A stretch of 64,000 nt of DNA from Litorimonas sp965205225 (GTDB lineage: Bacteria; Pseudomonadota; Alphaproteobacteria; Caulobacterales; Maricaulaceae): the NCBI GenBank assembly GCA_965205225.1, contig CBDBFZ010000003.1:1302001-1366000 (forward strand), read 5' to 3'. The position numbers were made by a program, and so were the translations under genes. Below, in pieces: positions 1-7,658 of the stretch; position 1 is the first letter of the stretch, and the number at the start of each line of letters is the position of its first letter. A model generated the notes under the pieces. It made no database searches, was not told the origin of the DNA, and saw only the letters and a program-made list of their open reading frames with translations.

Positions 1-854
1 CCGAATTCGGAAGCCGTCGTAGCCCATCCTGCCTCTAGAATTGAGATAGGCTTGACTGGAAAAGACTCATAAATTCTTTGCATATTCTCAAGCGTATAAG
101 ATAAACCGTCGTCAATCCCTCGACCTTCCCAAACTGGATAGGTGTGAATACCCAGGAAATCGACTTCAGCCGCGAGAGGCGCCCCTTCCTGCGCCCACCA
201 CTCATAATTGTCGGCGACAGTCACGTCCTGAGCAATCCGGCTTTTCACGTCTCGGACATAGTCAATGACCTGATCCAGAGGCACCATGTGGTCGTTCCAA
301 GAGACGAGCGCTTCATTGCCGACATTGACGGCGACAACTATATCGCCAAACTCATTGGCCAAAGCGACGCCGCGATTGATTTCAGCAACATTTTTAAGCT
401 TGTTTGCCACCAATTTTTCATCCGGGATGGGTTCGTCCAACCAAGGACAGCCTTCATGGTTACTGATTTCCGCATCCAGCCACATACCCAGCAACACTTT
501 GATTGGCAGATTGTGCTCATGAATGAGCTCGAGCGTCATCCGGGAGTTTTCGCCTGAGTCATAGAGGCGAATAAGATGAAAATCATGGGCATCTAATATT
601 TGCAAGTCTTCCAATATCTCTGCCCGGCTGGGGTTGACGGCACCTGCGCCCCTGTCAGGGTGCTGGCCCTCACGAAACCCTGAATAGGCCATGGCCATAA
701 CTTCACCTGCAACAAGGTTAGTAGACGGATGGATCGTCATACCCGGCTCTTTACTGTCAAAGGAGTCAATCGATGTGCACGCTGAAAAGAAAAGACAGAA
801 GACAGAAGCAAGTTTCAGGACAGTAAAACGATTAAGTAAATTTCGGTCGCGCAT
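1..854 (-). CDS. GH17-family beta-1,3-glucanase-like lipoprotein (3' end outside window)
   Basis: An open frame runs from an ATG at 854 to the window edge (284 codons). The N-terminus is a lipoprotein signal: basic start, hydrophobic stretch, and a cysteine at residue 26 in the context FFSAC. The mature part has glycoside hydrolase family 17 signatures: NVGNEAL, carrying the likely acid/base Glu, and later ILEAGW, carrying the likely nucleophile Glu. GH17 enzymes cut or transfer beta-1,3-glucans such as laminarin; an exported lipoprotein would act at the cell envelope. The start overlaps by 23 bp the end of a second, broken GH17 gene, so this was a tandem pair. Family is confident; substrate is inference. 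The C-terminus is not visible. Confidence 0.8.
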   Translation of the reverse strand, partial: MRDRNLLNRFTVLKLASVFCLFFSACTSIDSFDSKEPGMTIHPSTNLVAGEVMAMAYSGFREGQHPDRGAGAVNPSRAEILEDLQILDAHDFHLIRLYDSGENSRMTLELIHEHNLPIKVLLGMWLDAEISNHEGCPWLDEPIPDEKLVANKLKNVAEINRGVALANEFGDIVVAVNVGNEALVSWNDHMVPLDQVIDYVRDVKSRIAQDVTVADNYEWWAQEGAPLAAEVDFLGIHTYPVWEGRGIDDGLSYTLENMQRIYESFPVKPISILEAGWATTASEF

Positions 855-1237
855 CACTTTCCCATAACCCCCAATAAGCACCCACATCCCCCTCTTTAGC
901 GACTTTCCAGGCCTCGTCAAATGCGGCAAAGTAAATGATATCTATGCCATCCTTATGCGCCCAATCATACGTCTCGATACAGTATTTTAACGCATTCTCA
1001 AGCGAAGGTATTGCATCCCATATGGTGTTCCGCGTGTCGGCCATCCCGTTTCCGCGATTATCACTTTCTTACCTTTCGCCGCCCTGACAGCCTGATGATA
1101 CATGTCTTTCATGTAAACGAGCGCATGTTCTCGCGGGCGCTCTTCCCAGAAGGGATAGCAATTCACGAGGAGAACATCACAAGCGTCTGCGACTCGTGGG
1201 TGGTCACAAAATTTGAAGTAGGCATCGACATAACCAT
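832..1237 (-). pseudogene. GH17 glycoside hydrolase, 5'-truncated and frameshifted
   Basis: Reading leftward, one frame gives a GH17 segment ending in the nucleophile motif IIAETGWPT and then GTPYG. The next frame continues with DAIPSLENA-like sequence and the usual C-terminal pattern FDEAWK...EGDVGAYWGLW. Adding one G to the GGG run near 1018-1020 rejoins the frames, so a single-base contraction is the likely cause. The 5' part is replaced by an IS3-family terminus at about 1237. It lies directly upstream of, and overlaps, the intact GH17 gene in the same orientation. It is probably dead. Confidence 0.75.
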
Positions 1238-1300
1238 CTTCCTTCCCATCAAAACTACTAACTAAAAGATGGTCCAGTTTTAAGGGGCAAGGACAGCTTT
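1231..1300. mobile_element. terminal remnant of IS-E (IS3 family)
   Basis: About 65 bp match, with a few differences, the outer end of IS-E at 36435-36496. Shared features are the orfA start region and the end sequence GGTCCAGTTTTAAGG followed by a GCAAGGACA-type tail. Only the tip remains, and it marks where the upstream GH17 gene was cut. Confidence 0.75.
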
Positions 1301-1302
1301 CA

Positions 1303-1464
1303 GACCCGTTTTCTTTCGGTCCATTCTCATCAGGCCCGCTTCAGGATCCGTGGGGGAATCTGATGTGCTGGCCCGGGCTCGGAAGCCATCCGGCGATGCA
1401 GAATGATCTCGCCATGATCCTGCCGGAGATGGAGATTGTCACCGCTTATATGGAGGGTTTCTAA
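1303..1464 (+). pseudogene. C-terminal fragment of an unidentified protein
   Basis: An open frame enters from the IS remnant and ends in TAA. It contains DPWGNLMCWPGLGSHP and ends IVTAYMEGF. No start codon or ribosome site is visible and the beginning is replaced by IS sequence, so it looks like the tail of a disrupted gene. I do not recognise the family. Confidence 0.35.
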
Positions 1465-1491
1465 CCGACGGACCGGACCCGGGACAAGGGC

Positions 1492-1689
1492 ATGACCGAG
1501 ACAGAGATCAGGATAGAGTCGGGGACCGTACCTGCCGGACAGATCGAGGTGACGTTCGAGGTCGATCTGTCACGCGGGGTTTCTCCGAGTGGCTGGCAAC
1601 GAAACGGCTCGGCCTTGCGCGACATTGTCAATGACACGCTGACGCAAATCCCGGAACATCACTTTGTTCAGGAAACACCGCCACTGTAA
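1492..1689 (+). CDS. small hypothetical ORF, possibly not a gene
   Basis: This is a 65-codon ATG frame beginning MTETEIRIESG. There is no convincing ribosome site. Its first part lies in a segment of about 110 bp repeated in inverted orientation near 20150-20262, where the frame is broken by a stop. It is squeezed between a gene fragment and an IS terminus. Coding status is doubtful; it may be part of a decayed gene. No family recognised. Confidence 0.2.
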   Translation: MTETEIRIESGTVPAGQIEVTFEVDLSRGVSPSGWQRNGSALRDIVNDTLTQIPEHHFVQETPPL

Positions 1690-1744
1690 GGGGAATCAAA
1701 AATCAAAACAAAAGGGAATCCCTGAAATCAATAGGACCTGAGCC
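1684..1744. mobile_element. solo terminus of an IS-C-like element
   Basis: Read on the minus strand from 1744, the sequence begins GGCTCAGGTCCTATTGATTT and continues like the 5' end of IS-C at 22440 (GGCTCAGGCCCTATTAATTT). Only the tip survives. It forms the left boundary of the truncated methyltransferase that follows. Confidence 0.65.
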
Positions 1745-1745
1745 T

Positions 1746-2102
1746 GACCACTATCCGTTTGCCGTTGCGGTTCACACGCTCTGGATTCTCAGCATGGTCT
1801 GGCTCGGCATTTATGCCGTAGTGCAGATTGCTCGTGTCTATATTCTTGGAACGCTGGGCAGGCGCTGGACCACCCGAATCATTGTCCTGATCGGCGAGGC
1901 GAAAGTCACAAAGGGCCCATTCGCTCTGATTCCTCATCCCAACTATCCGCTGGTGATCGCTGAAATTCTTGTCGCCCCAATCTCGTGCTCGACCCGTGGC
2001 AGGTCTCGGCTTATTTTTGGTGTGCTTAACACCGCCGTGCTGGTGATTCGAATTAGTGCGGAAGAGTGGCCTGGGCGAGCCGGGGCGCGAGCTGACAGCT
2101 AG
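1746..2102 (+). pseudogene. isoprenylcysteine carboxyl methyltransferase-family fragment
   Basis: The frame is open from the IS-C terminus and has no proper start. Sequence features are hydrophobic stretches, LGRRWTTRIIVL, and KGPFALIPHPNYPLVIAEI. The PHPNY motif is typical of the ICMT family of integral-membrane methyltransferases, where the C-terminal region binds S-adenosylmethionine. The N-terminal half is missing. In other bacteria such genes often sit beside type III polyketide synthases, but none is seen here. Probably non-functional. Confidence 0.6.
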
Positions 2103-2157
2103 ACAGGCAGTCGTCTCTATGGTTGCTTGAAGTCGTAACGTCTTACGGAGTCTGATT

Positions 2158-2319
2158 ATGTCTGATCTTGGTTTCACAGATGCCTCTTTCGATTTTCTCG
2201 CAGTGCTTTCGGAGAATAATAAGAAGGCCTGGTTCGATGAGAATAAGCCAACCTTTGAGGCGTGGCTGGAAGCGCCGCTCGAGGCGCTTCTGCTGCGCTT
2301 CGGGCAGAGGGCGCTTTAG
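2158..2319 (+). pseudogene. DUF2461-family N-terminal fragment
   Basis: From an ATG, 53 residues include FDFLAVLSENNKKAWFDENK, the conserved start of DUF2461 proteins, which are normally about 220 residues. The frame stops after LLLRFGQRAL, so three quarters of the protein is missing. The function of the family is unknown. Adjacent to dapD but on the other strand. Confidence 0.6.
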
Positions 2320-2375
2320 ATTTGACAGGCTGGCACCCGCGATGAAGTAAAGGCGGGAATGGCCGCGAAATAGGC

Positions 2376-3209
2376 CTAGTCGCGCAGTAACTCGTTCACG
2401 CTCGTTTTTTCTCGCGTCCGCGCATCGACGGTTTTGACGATGACCGCACAGGCGAGGCTGTGAGAGCCGTCTTTGGACGGGAGCGCGCCGGGCACAATGA
2501 CGGAAAATGGGGGCACTTCGCCGAAGCTGATCTCACCGGTCTGGCGATTATAGATTTTGGTGCTCCTAGAAATGAACACACCCATAGCTAGGACCGCGCC
2601 TTCGCGCATGATCACGCCTTCGACCACTTCAGACCGCGCGCCGATGAAACACCCATTTTCTATAATGGTCGGATTGGCTTGCAGCGGTTCCAGCACGCCA
2701 CCGATCCCCGCACCCGCGCTGATGTGACAGTTCTGGCCGACCTGGGCGCAGGATCCGACACTGGCCCAAGTATCAATCATCGTGCCTTCGCCGATGCGCG
2801 CGCCCAGATTGACATAAGACGGCATCAGCACCGCACCCGGCGCAATATGCGCCCCCCGGCGGACGGCACAGGGCGGGATCGCCCGGATTCTCGCCTTGGC
2901 GAAATCGGCCTCAGTCCAGCCAGAGAATTTGCTCGGCACTTTGTCGAACCAGGACCCGTTCGCCGGACCGCCGGGCATAATGATGTTGGCTTCGAGCCGG
3001 AAGCCAAGCAGCACCGCTTTCTTCAGCCATTGATGGACGATCCAGTCGTCACCTGTTTTTTCTGCAACCCGAAACGTCCCGTTATCCAGACCCGCAATGG
3101 CAGTCTCGACCGCCTCGCGGCGCTCCCCTCGCGTGTCAGGCGACAAAGCGGTGCGGTCCTCCCAGGCGGTTTCGATCAGATATTGGAGCTGCAATATATC
3201 GGTCGTCAT
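2376..3209 (-). CDS. dapD: 2,3,4,5-tetrahydropyridine-2,6-dicarboxylate N-succinyltransferase
   Basis: This 277-residue protein has the normal length for DapD, the cytoplasmic enzyme that succinylates tetrahydrodipicolinate with succinyl-CoA on the way to meso-diaminopimelate and lysine. The middle and C-terminal parts show the left-handed beta-helix hexapeptide pattern of acyltransferases (ARIGEGTMIDTWASVGSCAQ, then GVLEPLQ and FIGARSEVVEGV). The start ATG at 3209 gives the expected N-terminus with LIETAWEDR. It is flanked by gene fragments on both sides and is apparently monocistronic. It is the only intact gene in the first 4.6 kb besides the edge GH17 gene. Confidence 0.95.
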   Translation of the reverse strand: MTTDILQLQYLIETAWEDRTALSPDTRGERREAVETAIAGLDNGTFRVAEKTGDDWIVHQWLKKAVLLGFRLEANIIMPGGPANGSWFDKVPSKFSGWTEADFAKARIRAIPPCAVRRGAHIAPGAVLMPSYVNLGARIGEGTMIDTWASVGSCAQVGQNCHISAGAGIGGVLEPLQANPTIIENGCFIGARSEVVEGVIMREGAVLAMGVFISRSTKIYNRQTGEISFGEVPPFSVIVPGALPSKDGSHSLACAVIVKTVDARTREKTSVNELLRD

Positions 3210-3297
3210 GGAGCGGGCGCATAAGGCGGAGGCCCGGGTCTGGCAAGTCTGTCACAGGTCGGTCCTGACCCTGCTTGTCACTTTGCCGGGCTGAATT

Positions 3298-4238
3298 AGA
3301 ATGGGGTGAGATTGAGGGCAATGACGATATTGAAATCGATGGGGACACGGACAGTGCAGAGAACAGCAACTCGTTCATAACCTTTACGCCCAGCGAATCC
3401 GGTACATATTATCTTGGTGCCAGCGGCTGGGCGGTGGCGGGTGATTACACAATCTATGCCGAGGAAGGCAATAATCGTCCCGATTTCACACTGGATCAAG
3501 CCGCCTTCTTTCTGACCAGTCAGTTCAACAATGGAGCGAAGTGGGACAAGACGGATCTGACCTACGACATTTCCGCTTTGTCCGACGGGGCCAAAACGCT
3601 CGCGCTCATGGCAATGGACGCCTGGGCTGAAGTCTCGGGGCTGACATTCACGGCGACCGCAGCGGATGCCGATCCCGATATCAACTTCAACGAAGACAAT
3701 GGTGAAAATGGTGGCCGACAGGCCTTTACCGATTCGAGGATATCGGCCGCCAATGACACGATAATATCGGCCACAGTCACTATCTCTGCCAATTGGAACA
3801 TCAATCCTGATGGTTCGGCCAATTATGCGCTGAACTCTTACCGCTACCAGATCTATCTCCATGAAGTCGGTCACGCGCTCGGCCTGAGTCATTCAGGCAT
3901 TGAGCCAGAGCCGCTATACAATTTCTGTCGATGAAACGAACGGAGGCCATTTCCTTGTCATTTCAGGCGGAACGGAAGGCACGGACCGGATCAATCTGGC
4001 CGATGTGAAATTTGTCGGTTTCAATGGCGGGCAGACGATTGTGACAACCGCGTCCCTGGCCGGGGACGACTCAACCGTGACTATTCCCGCTGCACCTGTG
4101 GCATCTAGGGGCCTTGCGGGAACGAACCTGACGGAAGGGGCGGACTCGCAAGGGTTCTCCGATGCGGCTGAGGTGATTTACGGCCTCGGCGGCAATGACG
4201 GTCTAGTCATGGCAGGCGGGGACAACCTTTGCTGCTGA
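3298..4238 (+). pseudogene. truncated second copy of the M10/RTX metalloprotease gene
   Basis: Two abutting frames match different parts of the intact protease at 27349-30816. The first covers the end of the PPC domain and the metalloprotease domain up to HEVGHALGLSHSG. The second resumes at SQSRYTISVDET and ends just as the RTX repeats begin. The junction near 3898 joins these parts with a frame change. Both parental sites carry GGC, so a short-homology deletion of roughly 200 codons fits. The signal-free N-terminus, Met-turn, RTX array and secretion tail are all absent. Non-functional relic of a duplication. Confidence 0.85.
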
Positions 4239-4260
4239 ACCCTGTGCTGGCGCGGCTTGA

Positions 4261-4551
4261 TTAGCGAACACGATTGCGGATTGTCAGCTCCGGCGCGCCC
4301 GCCTTAAGGCACCACTCAGCTAGCAGGATGTCGAGGTGATGACAATCGCGTCTGCATTGGCGTGTTCCGCGATCCAGTCATTGGTCGCATCAAATCCGTC
4401 CGCAATCAGCTGGAAGGCGATCAGCACTTCTCTAGGGGTGCGAATAGCTGTTGGTGACGACCCTCAAGGGCACAGCGTGCCGACGAGCGACCTTATAGGT
4501 CTCCTCGCGCACCGGGCAGGCCTCGGCGTCGATATAGATGTGTAGGCTCAT
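4261..4551 (-). pseudogene. UPF0178 (YaiI/YqxD, DUF188) protein, frameshifted
   Basis: From ATG 4551 the frame reads MSLHIYIDAEACPVREE, the diagnostic start of UPF0178 proteins (IYIDADACPVK in relatives). It stops after VVTNSYSHP. The next frame continues with DGFDATNDWIAEHA and DAIVITSTS, and a third frame with LAEWCLKAGAP. At least two frameshifts and a lost C-terminus make it a pseudogene. The family resembles PIN-like nucleases, but its function is unproven. Confidence 0.75.
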
Positions 4552-4592
4552 CCATTCATACCTAGAAGTGTCATGGCGCGGTAACAATACTT

Positions 4593-4606
4593 TCATTCGT
4601 GAATGA
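4593..4606. promoter_or_regulatory. inverted repeat upstream of the LysR gene, possible operator
   Basis: TCATTC-GT-GAATGA is a perfect 6-bp inverted repeat about 37 bp before the regulator's ATG. LysR regulators often bind dyads in their own upstream region. Its use here is inference. Confidence 0.35.
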
Positions 4607-4642
4607 CTTGACGCAATTTCATGCGTGTTTATAGGGATTTGT

Positions 4643-5647
4643 ATGAATACGAACTGGTCTGACTATCCCGTTTTCCTGGCTGTGTCGGAGGCTGGATCGC
4701 TTACGGCGGCGGGTAAGTCGCTCGGCATGAGCCAGCCGACCGTCGGACGGCGAATTCGCGCGCTCGAAGATCATTTCAAGACGCCGCTGATCAAACGCAA
4801 GGATGGACAGCTGATCCCGACCGTATTCGGGCAGAGCATACTGGATCATATTCGCCGCATGCAGGATGAAGCGGCTGCGATTGACCGGTCTTCGGCAACG
4901 TTGGAAGACAGTCTCTCAGGCGTTGTACTCCTGTCGGCGACGGAAGGGATCGGAACGGCCTGGTTGCCGGGCGTGATGCAGCGCTTTCGTACTGAACATC
5001 CCGATATTCTGATTGATATCGGGATTTCTTTTCAGAGCTACAACCTCGCCCAGCGTGAAGCTGATATCGCGCTGCGCTGGAATTCCCCGGGGGAGCAGAA
5101 CTCGCTAATCGGACGCAAAGTTGCGGATGTGTCCTTCGGCATGTTTGCTAGCCCGGAATATCTGACCCTCGCCGGGACACCGGAAAGCCTTGAGGATATG
5201 CCTAAACATGACGGGGTAGTCGCCTCTATCATGGACGGTAAAATTCTCTGGATTTATGATCCCGATACGGATCAACCCATTCACATGCCGGGCCGCATCA
5301 CCTTCAAGACTAATTCGATCTGGGCTTTCTATGAAGGGCTGGAACAGGGCTACGGGATCGGCATGCTGCCGCTTTGCGGCGCCTCTGCGCAGAGTCGTCA
5401 TCTCATCCGCGTGATGCCGGAGCTGGAGCATAAGGAAGCGCTGTATCTCGTCGCGCATCAGGATCTCAAACGATCTGCACGGATTCGCGCCGTCTTTGAT
5501 TATCTGGGCGAAGCGTTCCGTCAGGATAATGAGTTCTTCGGCCGTGGTGGCGAAAGCTTGTTCTCGCCGGGCCGCTTCGATATTGCCCCGCCATCTGCCT
5601 GTCGGGTCGAGCGAGAGCATTCTCATCTAACTGTGGCGGCGGAATAG
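4643..5647 (+). CDS. LysR-family transcriptional regulator
   Basis: From ATG 4643 the protein is 334 residues. The N-terminal winged helix-turn-helix is clear (LAVSEAGSLTAAGKSLGMSQ, then PTVGRRIRALE). A LysR substrate-binding domain follows from about residue 90 (SATEGIGTAWLPGVM). The ATG has an AGGGA ribosome site 7-8 bases upstream; a GTG at 4625 in the same frame is a weaker alternative. It stands alone, with ubiE downstream and a broken UPF0178 gene upstream and divergent. The inducer and targets cannot be read from the sequence. The tail (from about residue 310) is longer than in most family members. Confidence 0.88.
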   Translation: MNTNWSDYPVFLAVSEAGSLTAAGKSLGMSQPTVGRRIRALEDHFKTPLIKRKDGQLIPTVFGQSILDHIRRMQDEAAAIDRSSATLEDSLSGVVLLSATEGIGTAWLPGVMQRFRTEHPDILIDIGISFQSYNLAQREADIALRWNSPGEQNSLIGRKVADVSFGMFASPEYLTLAGTPESLEDMPKHDGVVASIMDGKILWIYDPDTDQPIHMPGRITFKTNSIWAFYEGLEQGYGIGMLPLCGASAQSRHLIRVMPELEHKEALYLVAHQDLKRSARIRAVFDYLGEAFRQDNEFFGRGGESLFSPGRFDIAPPSACRVEREHSHLTVAAE

Positions 5648-5724
5648 AGCCAATTGTCGGTCGACGCGGCACGCGGTATTGTGATCTTGGCGAACGGCCC
5701 TCGCGCTCATATAGCCGCCTCATA

Positions 5725-6516
5725 ATGAGCGCGACTGACGACACTATTGATTTCGGGTTTGAACAGGTCCGGACCGACGAAAAGCAGGGCCGTGTCCGGC
5801 AGGTCTTTGATTCCGTCGCGTGCGATTATGACCGCATGAATGACGCGATGAGCGTCGGTCTGCACCGAGTCTGGAAAGACATGGCAATCATCACGCTCAA
5901 TCCGCAACCGGGCGAGCGTTTGCTGGATGTGGCGGGCGGGACCGGCGACATTGCGCGGCGTTTCATCAAGGCCGCAGGGGTGGTTCGGGATCGCCGTAGC
6001 GGCCAAGGTCTTCCGGATAAAGGGCCGACTAGCGCCGTTATTCTCGATATAAATGATAAAATGCTCTTGGCCGGGATTGATCCAAGGAAAGATGCGGGCC
6101 TCGACCTGAACCGGGTTTGCGCCAATGCTCAGAAACTTCCGTTCGATGACGCGCAGTTCGACGCTGTCACCATCGCCTACGGCATTCGCAATGTGACCGA
6201 ACGGATGGCGGCGCTGCGAGAGTTTCGCCGCGTGCTCAAGCCGGGGGGCCGTCTTGGCGTGCTGGAGTTTTCCACTCCGCCGGAGACGCTGATCCGCAAA
6301 CTTTATGATGCCTATTCCTTTGCCGTTATTCCGCGCCTGGGACAGGTCATTGCCGGGGACGGGGAGAGCTACCAATATCTGGTCGAAAGCATCCGCCGCT
6401 TTCCGAAACAGGATCAATTCGCACAGATGATGCAGGACGCCGGTTTCGCACAGGTCAAATGGACCGATTACAGCGCCGGGGTTACGGCCTTTCACATAGG
6501 ATGGAAAATCGCATGA
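5725..6516 (+). CDS. ubiE: ubiquinone/menaquinone biosynthesis C-methyltransferase
   Basis: This 263-residue class I SAM-dependent methyltransferase methylates the quinone ring in ubiquinone synthesis. Motif I is LLDVAGGTGDIARRF at about residues 68-82. The UbiE signatures are VFDSVACDYDRMNDAMSVGLHRVWK near the N-terminus (read here in parts: YDRMNDAMSVGLHR) and a C-terminal YDAYSF...IPRLG segment. Between motif I and the next strand there is a charged loop somewhat longer than in the E. coli enzyme. The stop overlaps the next gene's start by four bases (ATGA), implying co-translation. Confidence 0.93.
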   Translation: MSATDDTIDFGFEQVRTDEKQGRVRQVFDSVACDYDRMNDAMSVGLHRVWKDMAIITLNPQPGERLLDVAGGTGDIARRFIKAAGVVRDRRSGQGLPDKGPTSAVILDINDKMLLAGIDPRKDAGLDLNRVCANAQKLPFDDAQFDAVTIAYGIRNVTERMAALREFRRVLKPGGRLGVLEFSTPPETLIRKLYDAYSFAVIPRLGQVIAGDGESYQYLVESIRRFPKQDQFAQMMQDAGFAQVKWTDYSAGVTAFHIGWKIA

Positions 6517-7166
6517 GCGACGACAAGAAAGTCTCTCTGGAAACCGTTGAAACAGCGAATATATCGTCCGTCCCGGAAGGGCGCGGTGCCCATAATAGTT
6601 TCTGGCTTGACTTCGGCCCGCTGCTGGTCTTCTTTGTCAGCTTTCACTGGGTCAAACGCACTCGTCCCGATGATGCCATGCTCATTGCGGCGGGTATCTT
6701 TGCGGTTGCTGCGGTCGCCGCGCTGGTGATCGGATGGGGCCAGCACAAAAAAGTGTCCGGCATGCTGGTGCTCTCGACCGCGATCATCGTGATTACCGCT
6801 GCATTGGCGCTGCTCGCCAACAATAAAATCATCTTCTACATGAAGCCGACCATTGTGAACATCCTGTTCGGGGTCGCGGCGATTGTCGGTGTGCTCATGG
6901 GCAAGAACATCATTCGTTTGATGATTGGTAGCGCCTTCACCTTGCCAGACCGGATCTGGGATATGCTGGCAATCCGCTGGGGTTTGTTCTTTTTTGCGAT
7001 GGCGGTGCTCAACGAATTTATCTGGCGCACGCAGTCGGAAGAGTTCTGGGTCAATTTCAAAGTGTTCGGTTTCCTGCCGCTGACCATCGTCTTCACCCTG
7101 ACCATGATCCCGCTGATCAATCGTCATGGCGGTCTGGACGGGCTCAAAAAGCGCAAAGACGGCTAA
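6513..7166 (+). CDS. inner-membrane-spanning protein of the septation protein A / YciB family
   Basis: The start ATG at 6513 overlaps the ubiE stop. The 217-residue protein begins with about 25 soluble residues and then has five or so hydrophobic helices (for example LLVFFVSFHWVK, LVLSTAIIVITAALALLA and LTIVFTLTMIPL). The motifs KPTIVNILFG and NEFIWRTQSEEFWVNFKVFG are typical of the YciB/IspZ family, linked in enterobacteria to cell-envelope maintenance and septation. A longer N-terminal reading from 6459 lies inside ubiE and is unlikely. The ubiE-yciB order is an operon by overlap. Confidence 0.88.
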   Translation: MSDDKKVSLETVETANISSVPEGRGAHNSFWLDFGPLLVFFVSFHWVKRTRPDDAMLIAAGIFAVAAVAALVIGWGQHKKVSGMLVLSTAIIVITAALALLANNKIIFYMKPTIVNILFGVAAIVGVLMGKNIIRLMIGSAFTLPDRIWDMLAIRWGLFFFAMAVLNEFIWRTQSEEFWVNFKVFGFLPLTIVFTLTMIPLINRHGGLDGLKKRKDG

Positions 7167-7300
7167 CACCAAAGGTATATTAACCTTACCAAAGGGGTTC
7201 ACTGGACCCCTGACTCCGCCTCTCTACTATGGCCATGAGACGCGAATTGGTTGCCCGATCACGTAAATCCTAAGGTTCGGGGGAGCGGAAAGTCAGTGCC

Positions 7301-7546
7301 ATGCAGATTAGTTCACTCAGAGTGACCCGCGCCATCTCGCAGCCCGATCTGAGCCAGCGATATGCCAAGGCCAGTCCCAAGGATGCGGTCTATCTGCACC
7401 AGCTCGGTGCAGCACAACGCCACGGCATCTATCAACCCTTTGATGCGAATGCGCGCGAACTCAATGACTGGCTGCTATCCGTCCGTGCGGGCCGGGCGCT
7501 GTGTCGGGCCGGCTGGGATTGTTTCATGGCGAGCTCATCTGATTAG
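7301..7546 (+). CDS. small hypothetical protein
   Basis: An 81-residue ATG frame beginning MQISSLRVTRAISQPDL. A GGGGGAGCGGAAAG purine stretch lies about 12-25 bases upstream and could serve as a ribosome site. No signal peptide or membrane helix is evident. It sits alone between yciB and acnA. I do not recognise it; codon use resembles neighbouring genes, so it may be real. Confidence 0.4.
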   Translation: MQISSLRVTRAISQPDLSQRYAKASPKDAVYLHQLGAAQRHGIYQPFDANARELNDWLLSVRAGRALCRAGWDCFMASSSD

Positions 7547-7658
7547 CTGTCTGATGCGGCGATACAACAGCGCAACGGCCTACCTTAGAGATTGAACCGC
7601 GCCGCCCCCTTGCTATAAGCCGTGCGAACATCCCCGCGCGCTTATAATAGGACATGAT

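Noticed and set aside
5105..5626. Minus-strand frame of 173 codons opposite the LysR gene
   Set aside because: No family pattern, and the plus strand encodes a clear LysR protein over the same bases.
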